Assembly (NCBI GenBank): GCA_019739225.1
Contig: JAHHDT010000003.1
Coordinates: 1 to 64,000, forward strand
DNA length: 64,000 nucleotides
Direction: 5' to 3'
From: Aquamicrobium sp.
GTDB lineage: Bacteria > Pseudomonadota > Alphaproteobacteria > Rhizobiales > Rhizobiaceae
Part shown: positions 51,030 to 60,707 of the stretch, in pieces
How positions within the stretch are numbered: the stretch's first letter is position 1
How the letters are laid out: each line of letters opens with the position of its first letter
Program-made: the position numbers and the translations under genes
Notes under the pieces: model-generated
Databases searched by the model: none
The model's input: only the letters and a program-made list of their open reading frames with translations
What the model was told of the DNA's origin: nothing

Positions 51030-52864
51030 GCGCGAACCGCGCTTACCGCGCGCCATGGTGCAAATGAACGGTTTGGACCTTGACTAGCTCCCTGCTCACT
51101 TGCGTGCGTATCAAAGATCACCTTTCCTTCAAACGGCGGCATTAACTGCCTTTCGCCGCTCAGGTTGGCACGAAGCTGCAGCAGACCGGCCGACAATTGC
51201 CAATCGATCGCCAATCGACCGTCTTTTGCCGCAACTATAATGGCAGGTGTGGGTGCTCGGTCGTCCAGCATCGGTATGACCTGCTCCGTACGCAACGCCA
51301 GAAGATGCGAACTGAATTGGAAAAGGCGTCTATGTTCGTCTGCTTGGAGCTTGACCCAGTCGATTTTAGATTCGTCGAAGGTCGTCAAGGCATTGGGATC
51401 GGGAACGGTGTCGGATTTGTCTTGCGACGCAAAGCCTGCGAAGCCACCGAACTCCCTGCGCCGGCCCTCGCGCACCGCGTCGCCCAGTTCGCCGGAGAAA
51501 TCGGTGAAAAAGTTGAATGGCCGGGTCTCGCCCCATTCCTCGCCCATGAACATGAGTGGCACTTGCGGCGAAAGCAGGAGCACAGCCGTCAGCGCCTCCA
51601 GCGCCTGGTCTGGAGCTAGCACCGATAGTCGCTCACCGAGCGCACGATTACCAATCTGATCGTGGTTTTGGAGGAAATTGATGAACGCTGTGGTGGGAAG
51701 ATGTCGGCTTGGTTCCCCACGCGCCTTGTTGTGGGCGTGGACGGAAGGTTCGCCCTGATAGGCAAAGCCCTCCGCCAGGCAGCGGGCGAGAAGTCCAAGA
51801 GGATCGCGCGCAAAATCTTCATAATAGCCCTCGACTTCTCCGGTGAGCAGCACATGCGCAGCGTTGTGGAAATCGTCATTCCACTCAGCTGTATAAAGAG
51901 CGCTCACCTGATTGCTGCGGACGTGGAGGCCGGTGATATTTCGATTGTCTTCGGTAGTTAGATGGAGATGACGCTCCGGAAACTCCCGTCGCACGCGTTG
52001 CGCCAGCTCGACCAGGAGATGTGGCTCCGATGGATCACGGATCTGGTCAATAGCATCGAGCCGCAGCCCGTCGAGATTGAACTCATCGAGCCAATAGAGA
52101 GCGTTCTCGATAAAGAAATTGCGCACCGGCCCGCGCTCGTAGGCAATTGCATTCCCCCACGGGGTCTGCCGGCCAGGGTCGAAAAAGTCTTTCGCGTAGG
52201 AGCTGAGATAGTTACCGTCGGGTCCGAAGTGGTTGTAAACCACGTCTAGCAGAATCATCATACCAAGACCGTGCGCCTCGTCGATGAGCTGCTTCAAGTC
52301 ATCTGGCGTGCCGTAGGCGTTGTGCGGGGCATATGGCAAGACGCCATCATATCCCCACCCGCGCGTGCCGGCGAACTGTCCCACGGGCATGAGTTCGACA
52401 GCCGTGACTCCAAGCCGAGAAAGGTACTCCAACCGCTCGGCGGCGGCGACAAAGGTGCCACGTCGCGTGAAAGTACCGACATGCAGCTCGTAGATGACCG
52501 CTTCCTGCCAAGGCCTCCCGACCCATGCGGCATTTCTCCAGCCATAGGCAGTCGGATCGATCACTAGCGACGGGCCGTGCACATCGCCCGCTTGAGCACG
52601 CGATGCCGGATCTGGCACAGCGAGACCGTCAGCCAGGATAAACTGGTATGGCTGACCAGGCTCGACCCCTTCGGCCATCAACTCAAACCACCCGTCCTCG
52701 GTTGCGCCCATGTCCGCGTCTTTTCCAGCAAGCCGCAAGGTCACGCGGTCTACCTGTGGCGCCCACAGCCGAAACCGCGCCTGTCCGTCGCGGACAAACT
52801 CGGCACCCCAGCTTTTTGGAAACGTTCGGAGATCGCGCTGGGCCTCATCCATTACCGTTTCCAT
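51026..52864 (-). CDS. treZ: malto-oligosyltrehalose trehalohydrolase
   Basis: A 612-residue GH13_10 enzyme with an N-terminal carbohydrate-binding module (WGAEFVRDGQARFRLWAPQV). The barrel motifs are VIYELHVGTFTRRGTF, VVYNHFGPDGNYL, GLRLDAIDQIRD (nucleophile), TTEDNRN and FLQNHDQIGNRALGERL. It cuts trehalose from maltooligosyl trehalose. The start could be 52864 or 52852; both overlap the glgX end. A peptide-level test would be needed to choose. Confidence 0.95.
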   Translation of the reverse strand: METVMDEAQRDLRTFPKSWGAEFVRDGQARFRLWAPQVDRVTLRLAGKDADMGATEDGWFELMAEGVEPGQPYQFILADGLAVPDPASRAQAGDVHGPSLVIDPTAYGWRNAAWVGRPWQEAVIYELHVGTFTRRGTFVAAAERLEYLSRLGVTAVELMPVGQFAGTRGWGYDGVLPYAPHNAYGTPDDLKQLIDEAHGLGMMILLDVVYNHFGPDGNYLSSYAKDFFDPGRQTPWGNAIAYERGPVRNFFIENALYWLDEFNLDGLRLDAIDQIRDPSEPHLLVELAQRVRREFPERHLHLTTEDNRNITGLHVRSNQVSALYTAEWNDDFHNAAHVLLTGEVEGYYEDFARDPLGLLARCLAEGFAYQGEPSVHAHNKARGEPSRHLPTTAFINFLQNHDQIGNRALGERLSVLAPDQALEALTAVLLLSPQVPLMFMGEEWGETRPFNFFTDFSGELGDAVREGRRREFGGFAGFASQDKSDTVPDPNALTTFDESKIDWVKLQADEHRRLFQFSSHLLALRTEQVIPMLDDRAPTPAIIVAAKDGRLAIDWQLSAGLLQLRANLSGERQLMPPFEGKVIFDTHASEQGASQGPNRSFAPWRAVSAVRA

Positions 52865-54932
52865 CCTCGAGCATAAGGAGCGATCGATCCTGAACGCGGC
52901 AGGTGCCATGCACCATATCGCCGCGCCGCGGCGTCACCATCCCGTCGCTTGTGTCGAGCAGCAGCCGCCACTGCATGCCAGCTTCCGGTAAAATGAAGTC
53001 GAGTGGCTCGTGATGAGCGTTGAACAGCAGAACCAGTCTCTCGCTACCATTGCTCAGCAACGCTGCCATCGCCCGCGTTTGCGGATTGTCCCAATCCTCT
53101 GGGCGCATCTCTTCGCCGTCGGGCCTCAGCCACACGATATCGCGTTCGCCTGCGGCGTTCACCTCTCCATGCAAGAAGCGCGTTTGGCCAAGCAGCGACC
53201 GCGATCGCCGTATCGCGATCATAGCTTTGACGAACGACAGGAACTCTGTGTCGCGCTCCGACCGTTCATCCCAGCTGAGCCAGTTCATCTCATTATCCTG
53301 GCAGTAGGCATTGTTGTTGCCATCCTGGCTGCGGCCAATCTCATCTCCCATCAGCAGCATTGGGGTCCCTTGCGAGATGAGCACGGTGGCGACCAGATTG
53401 CGGCGCATGCGGTCGCGCAGGTCGAGGACTGCCGGGTCGGCAGTTGCGCCTTCGGTGCCGCAGTTCCAGCTCAAATTATGTGCGTGTCCATCGGCGTTTT
53501 CCTCGCCATTTGCTTCGTTGTGCTTGTCGTTGAAAGACACCAGATCCATGAGGGTAAAGCCGTCATGCGCGGTGGCAAAATTTATGCTGGACCAAGACCG
53601 GCGCCCGCGCTTCTCGAAGGTGCCCGATGAACCGAGCAGACCGCCGGCAAGCGCACCCGCAAGCCCGTCGTCCCCCTTCCAGTAGCCGCGCATAGTGTCT
53701 CGATATCGATCGTTCCACTCCGCCCAGCCAGGCGGGAAATTCCCCAACTGATAGCCATCGGGGCCAGTATCCCACGGCTCGGCGATGAGCTTTACGGACG
53801 ACAAAATGGGGTCCTGTCGCACGGCGTCCAGAAACACTGCATTTTGGTCGAATTCCGCACCCTCGCGGCCCAGCGCACTCGCAAGGTCGAAACGAAAGCC
53901 ATCGACATGGCATTGCTCGACCCAGTAACGCAGTGAATCCATCACCATCTGAAGTACGCGCTGGTGGCGAAGCTTTAGCGTGTTACCGCAGCCGGTCGTA
54001 TCGAAGTAATAGCGCGGTTCCTCGGCCAGCATGTAGTAGCTGGCGTTGTCGATTCCCCGGAAGGACAGGGTGGGACCCATTTCGTTGCCCTCCGCAGTGT
54101 GGTTGTAGACCACGTCGAGGATGACTTCGATGCCTGCCTCGTGAAGCCGGCGCACCATCAACTTGAACTCGTGAAGATTGGAGTCCGGCGACAAATAACG
54201 CGGAGCGGGCGCGAAAAATCCGATCGTGTTGTAGCCCCAGTAGTTCGTCAGACCCCTTTCGGTCAGATGTCGGTCGTCAAAGAATGCCTGCACCGGCTGC
54301 AGTTCCACAGCCGTTACTCCGAGCTTGACCAGGTGATCGATCGCGCGCGGGTCAGCAAGACCAGCGAAAGTGCCGCGTAGCTGCGGGGGCAGGTCACCCA
54401 TGCGCGCGGTCATCCCTTTCACATGCGCTTCGTAGACGATCAGGTCTTTCCAGTGCCTTCGCGGGCGCCTTTCCTCTCCCCAGGTGACGGCAGGGTCAAT
54501 CACAACACACTTTGGCATTACAAATGCAGAGTCACGCCGATCCATGCTGAGATCGCCGCGCTTGTGTCCGATGCGATAGCCGAACACAGCATCATGCCAC
54601 TTGATCTCGCCACGCAGTTCCAGCGCGTAAGGGTCAAGCAGTAGCTTGTTGGGGTTGAAACGATGTCCGGCCTCGGGAGCGTAGGGGCCATGCACACGAT
54701 AGCCGTAGAGTTGACCGGGCCTCACGTCCGGCAGATACCCGTGCCATACCTCGTCCGTGTACTCCGGCAGGGCGACGCGCTCCACCTCCCGCCTGCCGGA
54801 AGGTTCGAACAGGCATAATTCCACCTTGGTGGCGTTGGCGGAGAAGAGCGCGAAGTTTACTCCAGCGCCGTTCCACGTGGCGCCGAGAGGAAAGGGCAGA
54901 CCGGCCAGCACGGTCGTTGCAGTCTTGTTCAT
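52845..54932 (-). CDS. glgX: glycogen debranching enzyme
   Basis: A 695-residue isoamylase-type GH13_11 enzyme. It has the N-terminal CBM48 (GATWNGAGVNFALFSANATK), VIYEAHVKGMT-like LIVYEAHVKGMTARM, DVVYNHTAEGNEMGPTLSFR, FRFDLASALGR (nucleophile), LIAEPWDTGPDGYQLGNFPP and NFATAHDGFTLMDLVS. It removes alpha-1,6 branches from phosphorylase-limited glycogen, giving linear chains for MalQ, TreY and TreZ. It is the first gene of the five-gene unit and has an EcfG-like promoter about 50 bases upstream. Confidence 0.96.
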   Translation of the reverse strand: MNKTATTVLAGLPFPLGATWNGAGVNFALFSANATKVELCLFEPSGRREVERVALPEYTDEVWHGYLPDVRPGQLYGYRVHGPYAPEAGHRFNPNKLLLDPYALELRGEIKWHDAVFGYRIGHKRGDLSMDRRDSAFVMPKCVVIDPAVTWGEERRPRRHWKDLIVYEAHVKGMTARMGDLPPQLRGTFAGLADPRAIDHLVKLGVTAVELQPVQAFFDDRHLTERGLTNYWGYNTIGFFAPAPRYLSPDSNLHEFKLMVRRLHEAGIEVILDVVYNHTAEGNEMGPTLSFRGIDNASYYMLAEEPRYYFDTTGCGNTLKLRHQRVLQMVMDSLRYWVEQCHVDGFRFDLASALGREGAEFDQNAVFLDAVRQDPILSSVKLIAEPWDTGPDGYQLGNFPPGWAEWNDRYRDTMRGYWKGDDGLAGALAGGLLGSSGTFEKRGRRSWSSINFATAHDGFTLMDLVSFNDKHNEANGEENADGHAHNLSWNCGTEGATADPAVLDLRDRMRRNLVATVLISQGTPMLLMGDEIGRSQDGNNNAYCQDNEMNWLSWDERSERDTEFLSFVKAMIAIRRSRSLLGQTRFLHGEVNAAGERDIVWLRPDGEEMRPEDWDNPQTRAMAALLSNGSERLVLLFNAHHEPLDFILPEAGMQWRLLLDTSDGMVTPRRGDMVHGTCRVQDRSLLMLEDGNGNG

Positions 54933-54982
54933 AGGTCGCGCACCTTCCAAGGCGCCTGAATCCATTGAGCGCCACCGCAACG

Positions 54983-55007
54983 AACAGCTATGAGGGCACA
55001 AGGTTCC
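54983..55007 (-). promoter_or_regulatory. EcfG-type promoter for the glgX-treZ-malQ-treY-glgA unit
   Basis: On the minus strand GGAAC (55007-55003), 16 bases, TGTT (54986-54983), 51 bases upstream of the glgX start. Trehalose synthesis under general stress control is well known in rhizobia. Confidence 0.6.
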
Positions 55008-55289
55008 GCTACAGACGTTCTTAGGTGCAACAGATTTTCTGGGGTGGCGCCGGTGCAGGGCGACCGAAACGGGGGGCGCGCGAACGGTCCTGCCCGTCTC
55101 ACAAGTCGGGCGAGACAGAGCTTTTCGGTCTCGTCGCAAGGCGAAGGAACTGCGTCGTGCCGGTCGTTGAGGGGGCGTAAGCAATTATTTGTGCGCCACA
55201 CTGCATCGCAGGCGTAAGAAGGATATCTTCAATAGTGGTCGGGCAAGAGTCCGGGCTCGAGCGTGCGCTCCACTTGCCGGGTCCGAACG

Positions 55290-55400
55290 ATGAACATACC
55301 GTTCGACGATCCCCCGGCGGGGCGTGAATCGGAAGACGCCATTATCGCATTGTCTGTCCGTGTGGATGAGCTCGCCTTGGCGGAAATTATCGACACGTGA
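55290..55400 (+). CDS. possible acidic microprotein (36 aa)
   Basis: The ORF reads MNIPFDDPPAGRESEDAIIA followed by an amphipathic LSVRVDELALAEIIDT end. The composition is protein-like, but there is no Shine-Dalgarno and no paralog. It lies in the otherwise empty stretch between glgX and the acidic protein gene. Confidence 0.25.
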   Translation: MNIPFDDPPAGRESEDAIIALSVRVDELALAEIIDT

Positions 55401-55470
55401 ACCGACCCCTAGGGCACGCCTCCGGCCCGCTCACATACAAACCGATGACCGACGTCTCGCGCTCGCTGCC

Positions 55471-55785
55471 TCACGTTTCGTCGAAACGGCTTCCTTCCTT
55501 CGACGGGTTTCGCGCAATGGTCTTTTCCTCCTGGTCGTCAGGCAGAGCCTGGTCACTCTTCTGATAGGCGTTGTCGTCATCTTCCCCGAGAGGATTCGCC
55601 GCCAGATCGTCGTCGTAGCGGATGTCGCCATTTTCCGGCAAACTCTCAAAAGTGAGCTCCCCGGCTGCCAGCGCGTCCCAATCCCCTGCGGCCAGCGACG
55701 GTTCGGCAGTTCCCGCGTCTGCCTCGTCGTCGTTAGCAACGGGTTCCGTTTCGATCTTGCGGTCAGGCTTACGGCGCGGGTCCAT
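55471..55785 (-). CDS. acidic hypothetical protein (104 aa)
   Basis: ATG 55785 follows AAGGAG at ideal spacing. After a basic start (MDPRRKPDRK), the protein is strongly acidic and low in hydrophobics, with DDEADAG and DIRYDDDLAANPLGEDDDNA. It is probably disordered. An EcfG-like promoter precedes it. No family was recognised; disordered acidic proteins are common among desiccation and stress proteins. Confidence 0.65.
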   Translation of the reverse strand: MDPRRKPDRKIETEPVANDDEADAGTAEPSLAAGDWDALAAGELTFESLPENGDIRYDDDLAANPLGEDDDNAYQKSDQALPDDQEEKTIARNPSKEGSRFDET

Positions 55786-55817
55786 GAGATGCTCCTTGAT
55801 TTAATGACATTGCAAAC

Positions 55818-55842
55818 AACCGTAAGCAGGACGGCTTGTTCC
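55818..55842 (-). promoter_or_regulatory. EcfG-like promoter for the acidic protein
   Basis: On the minus strand GGAAC (55842-55838), 16 bases, GGTT (55821-55818), 33 bases upstream of the start. Confidence 0.5.
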
Positions 55843-55910
55843 CTGCCGTCCACGCATGTGTCTGATTTGATTCAGCACCTCCATCTTCCTCATCATCGAC
55901 TTCATCTGCA

Positions 55911-55935
55911 GGAACATCCCCCCCGCACTCTTGTT
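55911..55935 (+). promoter_or_regulatory. EcfG-type promoter for UDP-glucose dehydrogenase
   Basis: GGAAC at 55911-55915, 16 bases, TGTT at 55932-55935, 29 bases upstream of the start. Confidence 0.55.
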
Positions 55936-55963
55936 AGGACCCGGCTAACGTGAGGAGCGCGCA

Positions 55964-57349
55964 ATGAAACTGGCAATGATTGGAGCGGGCTATGTTGGCC
56001 TTACAACCGGCGCATGTTTGGCTGAGCTGGGGCATCACGTTGTGGTCTTCGACATTGCCCGAGACCGCGTCGCCCAGTTGAGGCGGGCCGCTCTTCCAAT
56101 TTTCGAACCTGGGCTCGACCGGCTCGTTCACAAAACGCTGTCCAGTGGGCGGCTTTCATTTACCGACTGCATCAAACAAGCCATCGAGAATGTGCAAGCC
56201 GTGTTTATTGCCGTTGGAACGCCATCGCTCGATGATGGAGACATCGATCTCTCCCAGATAGACGCAGCCGCACATCTCATCGCCGCAAATCTTGACCCGC
56301 AGACCGTCATTGTCATCAAGTCCACGGTGGCAGTGGGTACCGCCGGGCGCGTGCGGGAAATCGTCGCGGAGAAACGTGGGAAAGCTGATTTCTTCGTCGC
56401 GTCCAATCCGGAATTTTTGCGCGAAGGGAGCGCGATCTCGGATTTCATGCGGCCGGATCGAATTGTGCTCGGTTATGATGATGAGCAGGCGGGGGATGTG
56501 CTTGATGCGATCTATGCGCCGCTGGCCGGTGTGGCCCCCGTCTGCAGGACGAGTACTGCCGACGCAGAGCTGACCAAACACACGGCGAATGCGTTTCTTG
56601 CAATGAAGATCTGTTTCGCCAATCAAGTTGCGGATCTGTGCGAAGCTGTCGGAGGCGATGTGAACGCGGTGATGGAGGCAGTGGGGCGGGATTCCCGAAT
56701 CGGGCGCTCGTTCCTTAACCCCGGACCGGGCTATGGCGGTTCCTGTTTCCCAAAGGATACACGCGCCTTCGCTCACACCGGACGAAGCAAGAACGCTCCG
56801 CAGAGTCTGATCGAATCCGTGATTGCGACGAATGTGGAAAGGCCCGCCAGGCTGTCGCGTCGAATCCTTTCACAAGCTGGGTTGATGCGTGGGGATGCGG
56901 TTGCCCTCTTAGGCGTTGCTTTCAAAGCCAATACAGATGACGTTCGTGAATCTCCGTCGATGGAGATCGCGCGAGAGCTCACCAAGGCAGGAATACGCGT
57001 TCACGTGCATGACCCTCAGGCGATGCCCAATGCACGGCGGGTTCTGGGGCATGAAGTCGACTGGTTCGACAACCCGATGGATGCCTTGTCGGGCGTAGAC
57101 GCTGCGGTTGTTGCCACGGAATGGGATGACTACCGTCGGCTGGACCTACGGCGGGCTGCAGAGTGCATGTGCGGGAGACACTTGTTTGATTTCCGCAATC
57201 TGCTCGATCCCGCCAAGGCAAGGCATGCAGGTCTCGTCTACCATTCGATAGGTCGAGCAACGGTGAACTTCAAATCCGATGGCGCGCAGCGGGCGGTCTG
57301 GAGCCGTGGTGGTGTTCTGCCATTTCCCGCGGCCGCAGGACGACCTTGA
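55964..57349 (+). CDS. ugd: UDP-glucose 6-dehydrogenase
   Basis: A 461-residue enzyme. The N-terminal Rossmann motif is MIGAGYVGLTTGACLAELGH. It also has VFIAVGTPS, IVIKSTVAVGT, SNPEFLREGSAISDFMRPDR, the catalytic GPGYGGSCFPKDT (Cys261) and the C-terminal LLGVAFKANTDDVRESPS. It oxidises UDP-glucose to UDP-glucuronate with two NAD+, supplying sugars for exopolysaccharide or lipid A modification. A GAGG-type site precedes the ATG. The last ~35 residues extend beyond the usual end. It fits the envelope-carbohydrate genes to the right. Confidence 0.96.
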   Translation: MKLAMIGAGYVGLTTGACLAELGHHVVVFDIARDRVAQLRRAALPIFEPGLDRLVHKTLSSGRLSFTDCIKQAIENVQAVFIAVGTPSLDDGDIDLSQIDAAAHLIAANLDPQTVIVIKSTVAVGTAGRVREIVAEKRGKADFFVASNPEFLREGSAISDFMRPDRIVLGYDDEQAGDVLDAIYAPLAGVAPVCRTSTADAELTKHTANAFLAMKICFANQVADLCEAVGGDVNAVMEAVGRDSRIGRSFLNPGPGYGGSCFPKDTRAFAHTGRSKNAPQSLIESVIATNVERPARLSRRILSQAGLMRGDAVALLGVAFKANTDDVRESPSMEIARELTKAGIRVHVHDPQAMPNARRVLGHEVDWFDNPMDALSGVDAAVVATEWDDYRRLDLRRAAECMCGRHLFDFRNLLDPAKARHAGLVYHSIGRATVNFKSDGAQRAVWSRGGVLPFPAAAGRP

Positions 57350-57552
57350 TGTGTTCGATCGCCCATCCCTGCCGAAGTCTCGCCCCGCTGTCGTGTTGCT
57401 ATCGGCCGTGAGGCATGCGAGGGCCAGAAAGAGGCGGGGGGCTGACTCCGGCACGAGAAGAGCGGTTGCTGAACAAACGTGCAGACACGAATCCGGTGTT
57501 GGTTATCGGTTAAGCCGCTCAGCAAGCCAACCCAAGCTGGATGGCGAACACG

Positions 57553-58617
57553 TCAACCCACCGAGCTCCGCGCCGAATCTCGTAAAGCGATGGTAGACCT
57601 TGGTGCATAGATGAGATCGAGGGCCTTCGCGACCTCGACATGCTGCAAGCAACCCGGATCGAAACCGGTGCGAGCAACAACTTTAGCCAGCCAGCAATGG
57701 GCCGCACCGCCGCCCCAGTCGTCCTTACCTGAGAAGAGCATTTTCGACGTCGTTCCGCACTGAAGCTCTGCTGTGAAATCATAGAATGATCCTCCAGCAT
57801 TTGCGAAGCGTGCCGATGCCCGGGTGCCGTGGAAGGAGGCCGAAATTTCAGCCTCCCGACCCACATTCAGCCGCCACGAACACGCGATCCGTATGAGCGC
57901 ACCGTTCGCCGTGACTAAAGTGGCAAATGCCAGATCTTCGACTGTGTTGTCCGCCCCCCTCCATACCACGCCAGCCTGCCGGAGGTGGGATGTAGCTGAG
58001 ACGACAGGATCGAAATCAAGCGACCACAACGCAAGGTCCACGAGATGGATGCCGAGATCCATCACGCATCCGCCGCCAGATAGGCGTCGGTCATAGAACC
58101 ACGGCTTGTCCGGTCCATAGCCATTGTGGAAGACGAGGTCGAGTGTGTGGAGATTGCCGAGCGTCTCCTCCTCGATGAGCTGTCGTATTCGTGTGATCGC
58201 CGCAGTGTGCCGGTAGGAGAGATCAAGGCCCAGCGGCAGGTCGTTTCTGCGAGCGGCTTCTACGACGGAGCGCACCTCGTTGACGGAGCGCCCGAGCGGC
58301 TTCTGACAGAATACGGCGACGCCAGCATCGAGCGCCTTGATCGATTGTTGTGCGTGCAACGCACTAGGCGTGGCAATGACCAGCCCATCCATATCCTGTT
58401 CCAACAGCTCATCGAGACTTCCGCAGACTGTCGCCTGCGCGGCAAGAGCCTTCGCGCTCGCGGCCATTGCGGGGTTCGGGTCGGCGATGGCCACCGCTTC
58501 TGCAAATCCGCTACCGAGAAGCGACTTCATCCGCGAAAGGCCAATCCATCCGACACCAAGAAAGCCAAGCCGAACTGGCCGAGAGCGAAAATTCTGATGA
58601 GTCTGCAAGACAGTCAT
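57553..58617 (-). CDS. Gfo/Idh/MocA-family oxidoreductase
   Basis: A 354-residue protein. The N-terminal Rossmann fold (RLGFLGVGWIGLSRMKSLLG) is followed by VIATPSALHAQQSIKALDAG and the catalytic-Lys region FCQKPLGRSVNEV. The C-terminal sheet contains the His-containing GGGCVMDLGIHLVDLALW. Family members oxidise or reduce sugars and inositols with NAD(P). The start overlaps the stop of the zinc-type dehydrogenase (ATGA). Together they may convert a sugar or cyclitol by sequential oxidation. Confidence 0.92.
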   Translation of the reverse strand: MTVLQTHQNFRSRPVRLGFLGVGWIGLSRMKSLLGSGFAEAVAIADPNPAMAASAKALAAQATVCGSLDELLEQDMDGLVIATPSALHAQQSIKALDAGVAVFCQKPLGRSVNEVRSVVEAARRNDLPLGLDLSYRHTAAITRIRQLIEEETLGNLHTLDLVFHNGYGPDKPWFYDRRLSGGGCVMDLGIHLVDLALWSLDFDPVVSATSHLRQAGVVWRGADNTVEDLAFATLVTANGALIRIACSWRLNVGREAEISASFHGTRASARFANAGGSFYDFTAELQCGTTSKMLFSGKDDWGGGAAHCWLAKVVARTGFDPGCLQHVEVAKALDLIYAPRSTIALRDSARSSVG

Positions 58618-59618
58618 GACATGAGAACCAGTGACTTGACGAAATCTGGAGGCCGCTCCGCCGCGAGCTCGAGCGCCGCGTTCAGCCGCTCCAGCGGCAG
58701 ACGGTGTGTGAAGAGAGGTTCCGGATCTAGCTCTCCTTCCACGACCAGCGAAAGAGCCCGTTGAATGCCTTCGATGTATATTGAAGGATCGCGCTCATGC
58801 GCGTTGATGACGTCGATGCCTTTCCAGTTCCATAGCTGCATGTCTACTTGCCGTGATCCGTCCTGATGATAGCCCGCAACCACTAGCCGTCCGCGCGTAG
58901 CGGTCAGTGCTGCTGCTAAATCAAGCGGTTGCTGCTGGCCGGTTGCTTCGATGACGCAATCGAACTGGCCAACCTGAGAATAGGTGCGCGCAGCGGCGGG
59001 AGCATCCTCGGGCGAGACCGCCACATGTGCGCCAAGACCAAGCGCGCGTGCTTGAGCCTCCTGCTTCTTCGCGACAGCCACGACGGTGGCGCCGGCCAAA
59101 ACCGCTAAGCGCACAAGGAGCAGGCCCAAGAAGCCCAGGCCGATTACAGCAACCGACTGTCCACGCTGGATCGAGGCTCTTCGGAAGACGTTAACTGCGC
59201 ACCCCAGCGGCTCCCCTGGCATGGGTGCGCTTTGGAGGGCAGGTGGCAAAGCGATCACCTGGCATGCCGGTCCGACATCGAAATCTGCATAGCTCTTCTG
59301 AAAAAGTGTAGTGACGGCGTCGCCCTCGCGCAAATTGCGCACGTTCTTGCCCAAGGCGTCCACAATGCCCCATCCCTCATGGCCCAGACCTCCCGGCTCC
59401 GTGGGAAAGGTCATCCACTCTGGACCCATCCAAGGCGTCACATTAGAGGCACATACGCCGCATCCGTGTAGTCGTACACGAACTTCGTTGGGTCCGGGGT
59501 CGGGAAGCGGCACATCCACGACTTCGAATTTTTTAGGGGCAGTCAGAACCGCCGCCCTCATGGTGGCGGGTGCGCTTGCTGTGCGAGCAAATCGCGCGTT
59601 CGGGTGCATGTTCATCAA
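58614..59618 (-). CDS. zinc-type alcohol/sugar dehydrogenase (MDR family)
   Basis: A 334-residue medium-chain dehydrogenase. It has the catalytic zinc ligand in VRLHGCGVCASNV, GGLGHEGWGIVDALG, a Rossmann motif VAVIGLGFLGLLLVRLA and the ATGQQQPLDLAAALTATRG segment. The structural-zinc four-Cys loop is absent. Likely substrates are polyols or sugars. Several start codons are clustered at the N-terminus, so the exact start is uncertain. It is the first gene of a pair with the Gfo/Idh gene, behind an EcfG-like site. Confidence 0.92.
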   Translation of the reverse strand: MMNMHPNARFARTASAPATMRAAVLTAPKKFEVVDVPLPDPGPNEVRVRLHGCGVCASNVTPWMGPEWMTFPTEPGGLGHEGWGIVDALGKNVRNLREGDAVTTLFQKSYADFDVGPACQVIALPPALQSAPMPGEPLGCAVNVFRRASIQRGQSVAVIGLGFLGLLLVRLAVLAGATVVAVAKKQEAQARALGLGAHVAVSPEDAPAAARTYSQVGQFDCVIEATGQQQPLDLAAALTATRGRLVVAGYHQDGSRQVDMQLWNWKGIDVINAHERDPSIYIEGIQRALSLVVEGELDPEPLFTHRLPLERLNAALELAAERPPDFVKSLVLMS

Positions 59619-59642
59619 TCCAGCTCCGGTCTCCGCTCGTAG

Positions 59643-59667
59643 AACAGGAGCGGGCGACAGTTGTTCC
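59643..59667 (-). promoter_or_regulatory. EcfG-type promoter for the dehydrogenase pair
   Basis: On the minus strand GGAAC (59667-59663), 16 bases, TGTT (59646-59643), 25 bases upstream of the annotated start at 59618. Confidence 0.5.
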
Positions 59668-59894
59668 GGAAGAAGAAGATGAAGCTCGGCGTTCGGGCAA
59701 TGTCTTCACTCCGGACGCGGGGAGCTAAAGCGTGGGATGCGGCTGCGGCCGGGACGCGGCACATCCGATGCAGCAATGTTGCTGTTACCCGCGAAGCGCA
59801 ACCTGCTTCGCGGTCAAGCAGCGCGAGTTGGCCAGGCGAGCAACAGCTTCTCGACAAAATCGTTTTGACCTCAACGTTGCCGGCTGCCGACGGC

Positions 59895-60707
59895 CTAACG
59901 GTGGCTGCCGGTGGTCGCGTGTCCAGCAGGGGGCTGGCCGCCCGACATAGAGTCCTCGGCCTCGCCGAGTGCACGATCAGCTACCGCACCGGCGCTCTGT
60001 GCCATTTCCGGCGCCTCTTGACCACTCACACGCCCTCGCTGATCGGCCTCGTCCAGCGCCGCCTGCCCCGCTGCTGCGGCGACGTCGCCAGCTTTGCCTA
60101 CTGCGCTTCTCGCCGCCTCGGCACCAGCTTGCTTGATTCGATCCTCATAGGGTCCGAGGTGCTTCTCCTCAAATTTGCTTTCCGGTAAGAGCGCACCGAT
60201 CGCAGCCCCGATCGCCAGTCCAACCGCCCCGAGCACCAGTGGTTCCCGCTGCAGCAAATCCGTCATTTCGCTCTCGACCTTATGGGCCGCATCTTTTGTT
60301 CGCGCTCCAGTGTCCCGGGCAAGGTCCGACAGAACTGATGCGCCTGAGCCCAGACCGTCGCTTATTGCGGAGCCGGCGTTGTCCAGCGCCTCGCGCGAGG
60401 ACGCGGACACCCTTTCGGTTGCTGATGGCCCGCGTCGTGCGGAAATCGAGCGGGAGGGCTGCGGCACTCCGGCTGCCAGGCAGGCTATACCGACACCCAT
60501 CAAGCCAAGAGCGAGCGGGTTGTCGCGTATCTGAGTCTTCAGGTTCGTCGCAGCGGCGCTCCAATCACCGCCTCGAAACGTGTGGACCGCCTCATCCAGA
60601 AGCTGCCCAGGAGTGAGCTTGGCACGCAGTCGCTCCGCCGTTTCCGTCATGTCAGCACGACGCTGTTCGGCCTCTCGTTCCAGATCTGCCGTTGATGAAT
60701 GTGTCAT
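59895..60707 (-). CDS. DUF3618-type membrane-associated protein
   Basis: A 270-residue protein. The N-terminus TADLEREAEQRRADMTETAE and RLRAKLTPGQLLDEA is the DUF3618 signature. One hydrophobic segment (NPLALGLMGVGIACLAAGVP) follows. A long Ala/Ser/Asp-rich helical stretch comes next, then a second Gly-rich hydrophobic segment (VLGAVGLAIGAAIGALLPES). It is the third gene of a stress-envelope trio and overlaps the holin-like gene by 4 bases. Function unknown; probably envelope or membrane related. Confidence 0.85.
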   Translation of the reverse strand: MTHSSTADLEREAEQRRADMTETAERLRAKLTPGQLLDEAVHTFRGGDWSAAATNLKTQIRDNPLALGLMGVGIACLAAGVPQPSRSISARRGPSATERVSASSREALDNAGSAISDGLGSGASVLSDLARDTGARTKDAAHKVESEMTDLLQREPLVLGAVGLAIGAAIGALLPESKFEEKHLGPYEDRIKQAGAEAARSAVGKAGDVAAAAGQAALDEADQRGRVSGQEAPEMAQSAGAVADRALGEAEDSMSGGQPPAGHATTGSHR

